A stretch of DNA of 9,225 bases from Verrucomicrobiota bacterium (GTDB taxonomy: Bacteria > Verrucomicrobiota > Verrucomicrobiia > Limisphaerales > JAFMIX01), in NCBI GenBank assembly GCA_026397895.1, contig JAPLTZ010000105.1, positions 1-9,225 of the forward strand. Reading direction: 5' to 3'. Positions 7,608 to 9,225 of this stretch are shown one piece after another (the stretch's first letter is position 1; each line of letters opens with the position of its first letter). Below the pieces are notes generated by a model. That model was not told the origin of the DNA. It did not search any database and was given only the letters and a program-made list of their open reading frames with translations. The translations under genes and the position numbers were made by a program.

Positions 7608-8984
7608 ATGACTAACACCCACGTCTCCAACGTCCGCTTCGTGCTCTTTGCCACGGGCGTCACCGCCATCGGCGGGTTTCTGTTCGGCTACGACACCGCC
7701 GTCATCAACGGCGCGAACTCGTATCTGAAGGCGCACATGCACCTCAACCCCACGCAGGAAGGCCTGGCCGGCGCGAGCGCAATCATCGGCTGCATTCCAG
7801 GCGCGATGTTCGCGGGATTCTTGAGCGACAAGTTTGGCCGCCGCAAGATGCTTTTCCTCTGCGCGCTACTTTACGCCGTGTCGGGATTGCTCTCCGCGAT
7901 TCCACGCACCTTCGACCAGTTCCTTTGGGCGCGCATCATCAGCGGACTCGGCATCGGCGCGTCCTCAATGATCTGCCCGGTTTACATCGCGGAAATCGCG
8001 CCGGAGAAATGGCGCGGCCGGCTCGGCACGCTGTTCCAACTCGGCATCGTCGTTGGTATTTTCCTCACGCTGTTCATCAACAAGGTGATTCAAGGCATGG
8101 GCGACGAGGTGTGGAACGTCGCCTACGGCTGGCGCTGGATGCTCGGCATGGAAGTCGTGCCCGCCGTCGCGTTCATCGCGCTGCTCTTTGCCGTGCCGGA
8201 AAGCCCGCGCTGGCTCGCGCAGAACAACCGCGAAGCCGAAGCCCGCGACATCCTCACTAAGGTGGACGGCGCGGAACACGCCGCCTCCGAAATGGCCGCC
8301 ATCCGCGAAGCCGCGAGCCAGGAGGAAGGCCGTTTCTCCGAACTCTTCTCCGGCCCGTTCCGCAAGCCGCTCATCCTCGCTGCCCTGCTCGCCATCTTCC
8401 AGCAATTCTGCGGCATCAACGCCATCATCTATTACTCCACGAAAATCTTCGCCACCGCCGGCGGCGGCACAGCCAATGCCTTCACCTCCTCCGCGTGGAT
8501 CGGGGTCATCAACGTCATCTTCACCTTCGTCGCCATCAGCTTCGTGGACCGGGCGGGGCGGCGTCCGCTCCTGCTCATCGGCACGGCGGTGCAGACCATC
8601 GCGCTCGGACTCGTCGGCTGGATGTTCCACACCGGCCAGCACGGCGTCGCGCTGCTCGCCTGCGTGATCCTGTTCATCTCCGCGTTCTCGATGGCCATGG
8701 GGCCGATCACCTGGCTGTTCCTCTCCGAAATTTTCCCGAACAAAATCCGCGGACGCGCCATGTCCGTCGCGGCTTTCATCCTCTGGGTGTCCACCTACAT
8801 CGTCGCGCAAACCTTCCCGATGATGAACGACAACCCCGCCATCGGCCCGGCCATGACCTTCTGGTTTTACGGTGCGGTGAGCCTCGTTTCGTTCGTGTTC
8901 GTCCTCACGATGATTCCTGAAACCAAAGGCCGCACCCTCGAAGAAATCGAAAGCCAGTGGAGCAAGAAGAAGGGCGCGGCATGA
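7608..8984 (+). CDS. Sugar porter of the major facilitator superfamily (XylE/GLUT-like sugar:H+ symporter)
   Basis: This 458-residue inner-membrane carrier has about twelve hydrophobic helices and the complete sugar porter signature set: GGFLFGYDTAVING in helix 1, DKFGRRK (74-80), RIISGLGIG, PVYIAEIAPEKWRGR, PESPRW (197-202), QQFCGINAIIYYS (265-277) in helix 7, DRAGRR (314-319), GPITWLFLSEIFP (365-377) and PETKGR (438-443). Asp29 and Arg109 correspond to the Asp27/Arg133 pair used for proton coupling in E. coli XylE, so symport rather than facilitated diffusion is likely. QQFCGIN contributes to the sugar-binding site in this family; glucose, xylose, galactose or arabinose are all possible. 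The start at 7608 leaves a normal short N-terminus, and the only Shine-Dalgarno-like AAGGA is 21 bases away. The stop overlaps the next start (ATGA), which indicates translational coupling to the kinase. Confidence 0.95.
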   Translation: MTNTHVSNVRFVLFATGVTAIGGFLFGYDTAVINGANSYLKAHMHLNPTQEGLAGASAIIGCIPGAMFAGFLSDKFGRRKMLFLCALLYAVSGLLSAIPRTFDQFLWARIISGLGIGASSMICPVYIAEIAPEKWRGRLGTLFQLGIVVGIFLTLFINKVIQGMGDEVWNVAYGWRWMLGMEVVPAVAFIALLFAVPESPRWLAQNNREAEARDILTKVDGAEHAASEMAAIREAASQEEGRFSELFSGPFRKPLILAALLAIFQQFCGINAIIYYSTKIFATAGGGTANAFTSSAWIGVINVIFTFVAISFVDRAGRRPLLLIGTAVQTIALGLVGWMFHTGQHGVALLACVILFISAFSMAMGPITWLFLSEIFPNKIRGRAMSVAAFILWVSTYIVAQTFPMMNDNPAIGPAMTFWFYGAVSLVSFVFVLTMIPETKGRTLEEIESQWSKKKGAA

Positions 8985-9225
8985 TTGTCCTCGCCTGCGA
9001 CCTCGGCGGCACGCGCATGAAAATCGGCGTCGTGCGCGACGGCGTTGTCCTCGCGCAAACCGTCGAGCCGGCCAATTCCAAAGCCGGCCTCGCGCCGCAA
9101 CTGCATGTGATCAGAGCCGCATGGCTGTGTCTGCTCGACGATTTGAAACTCGACTTACACGACTGCGCCGGCATCAGCGTCGCGTTTCCCAGCTTGATTG
9201 ACACCGCCACCGGCCGCGTGCTCGC
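8981..9225 (+). CDS. ROK-family sugar kinase, N-terminal part (3' end outside window)
   Basis: Only 81 codons are inside the window. The start ATG overlaps the stop of the sugar porter gene by four bases (ATGA). The N-terminus, MIVLACDLGGTRMKIGVV, carries the DxGGTxxK phosphate-binding loop of the ROK family (glucokinases, fructokinases, N-acetylhexosamine kinases and ROK repressors). The later GISVAFPSLIDTATGRVLA fits the family's second conserved strand, which usually reads GVGVPGxVDxxTG. There is no helix-turn-helix before the loop, so this is a kinase rather than a ROK repressor. The ExGH sugar-binding motif and the zinc-binding cysteines would lie beyond the right edge, so the substrate cannot be named. 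Position after a sugar porter suggests that it phosphorylates the imported sugar with ATP. Confidence 0.85.
   Translation, partial: MIVLACDLGGTRMKIGVVRDGVVLAQTVEPANSKAGLAPQLHVIRAAWLCLLDDLKLDLHDCAGISVAFPSLIDTATGRVL

Noticed and set aside
7965..8810. A 281-codon minus-strand frame opposite the sugar porter gene
   Set aside because: Rich in Asp/Glu/Arg/Gly with no domain; it lies wholly inside a well-supported membrane transporter gene.

Overview
The window looks like a chromosomal stretch from a GC-rich bacterium, with metabolic genes on both sides of one AT-rich accessory gene. No rRNA or marker gene is present. The gene mix fits the Verrucomicrobiota/PVC group: a long HEAT-repeat protein, a plant/actinobacterial-type GltD, a GntR/UTRA regulator with a sugar porter and a ROK kinase, few clear Shine-Dalgarno sites, and intergenic DNA full of short palindromes. 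That placement is an impression from memory, not proven here.

Layout. (1) 1-1060 (+): 3' part of gltD, the glutamate synthase small subunit, cut by the left edge. (2) 1061-1273: a gap between convergent genes holding two abutting strong hairpins. (3) 1274-3373 (-): a 699-residue HEAT-repeat protein whose C-terminus looks like two Roadblock/LC7-type domains. (4) 3374-3919: a non-coding region of about 550 bp packed with inverted repeats, namely one nested element of about 157 bp and a run of 13-nt mini-hairpins with compensatory stem changes. (5) 3920-4948 (+): an AT-rich gene for a DUF4238-like protein, unlike its neighbours in base composition and probably acquired by transfer. (6) 4952-6685 (-): ilvD, dihydroxy-acid dehydratase, ending 3 bp from the preceding convergent gene. 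(7) 6686-6827: a divergent promoter region with a near-consensus sigma70-type promoter and a small palindrome. (8) 6828-9225 (+): a sugar-uptake operon of a GntR/HutC-type regulator, a sugar:H+ symporter of the XylE/GLUT type, and the start of a ROK-family sugar kinase cut by the right edge.

How the genes work together. The last three genes form a compact unit (18-bp gap, then a 4-bp ATGA overlap): the regulator probably senses a sugar or sugar phosphate, the porter imports the sugar and the kinase phosphorylates it. ilvD is divergent from this unit and makes 2-keto acids for branched-chain amino acids. gltD belongs to ammonia assimilation, and its large subunit would lie to the left.

The parts most worth a second look are the hairpin-rich region with its AT-rich neighbour gene, and the HEAT plus double Roadblock-like architecture. 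I found no CRISPR array, tRNA, rRNA, transposase or convincing new multi-gene system.
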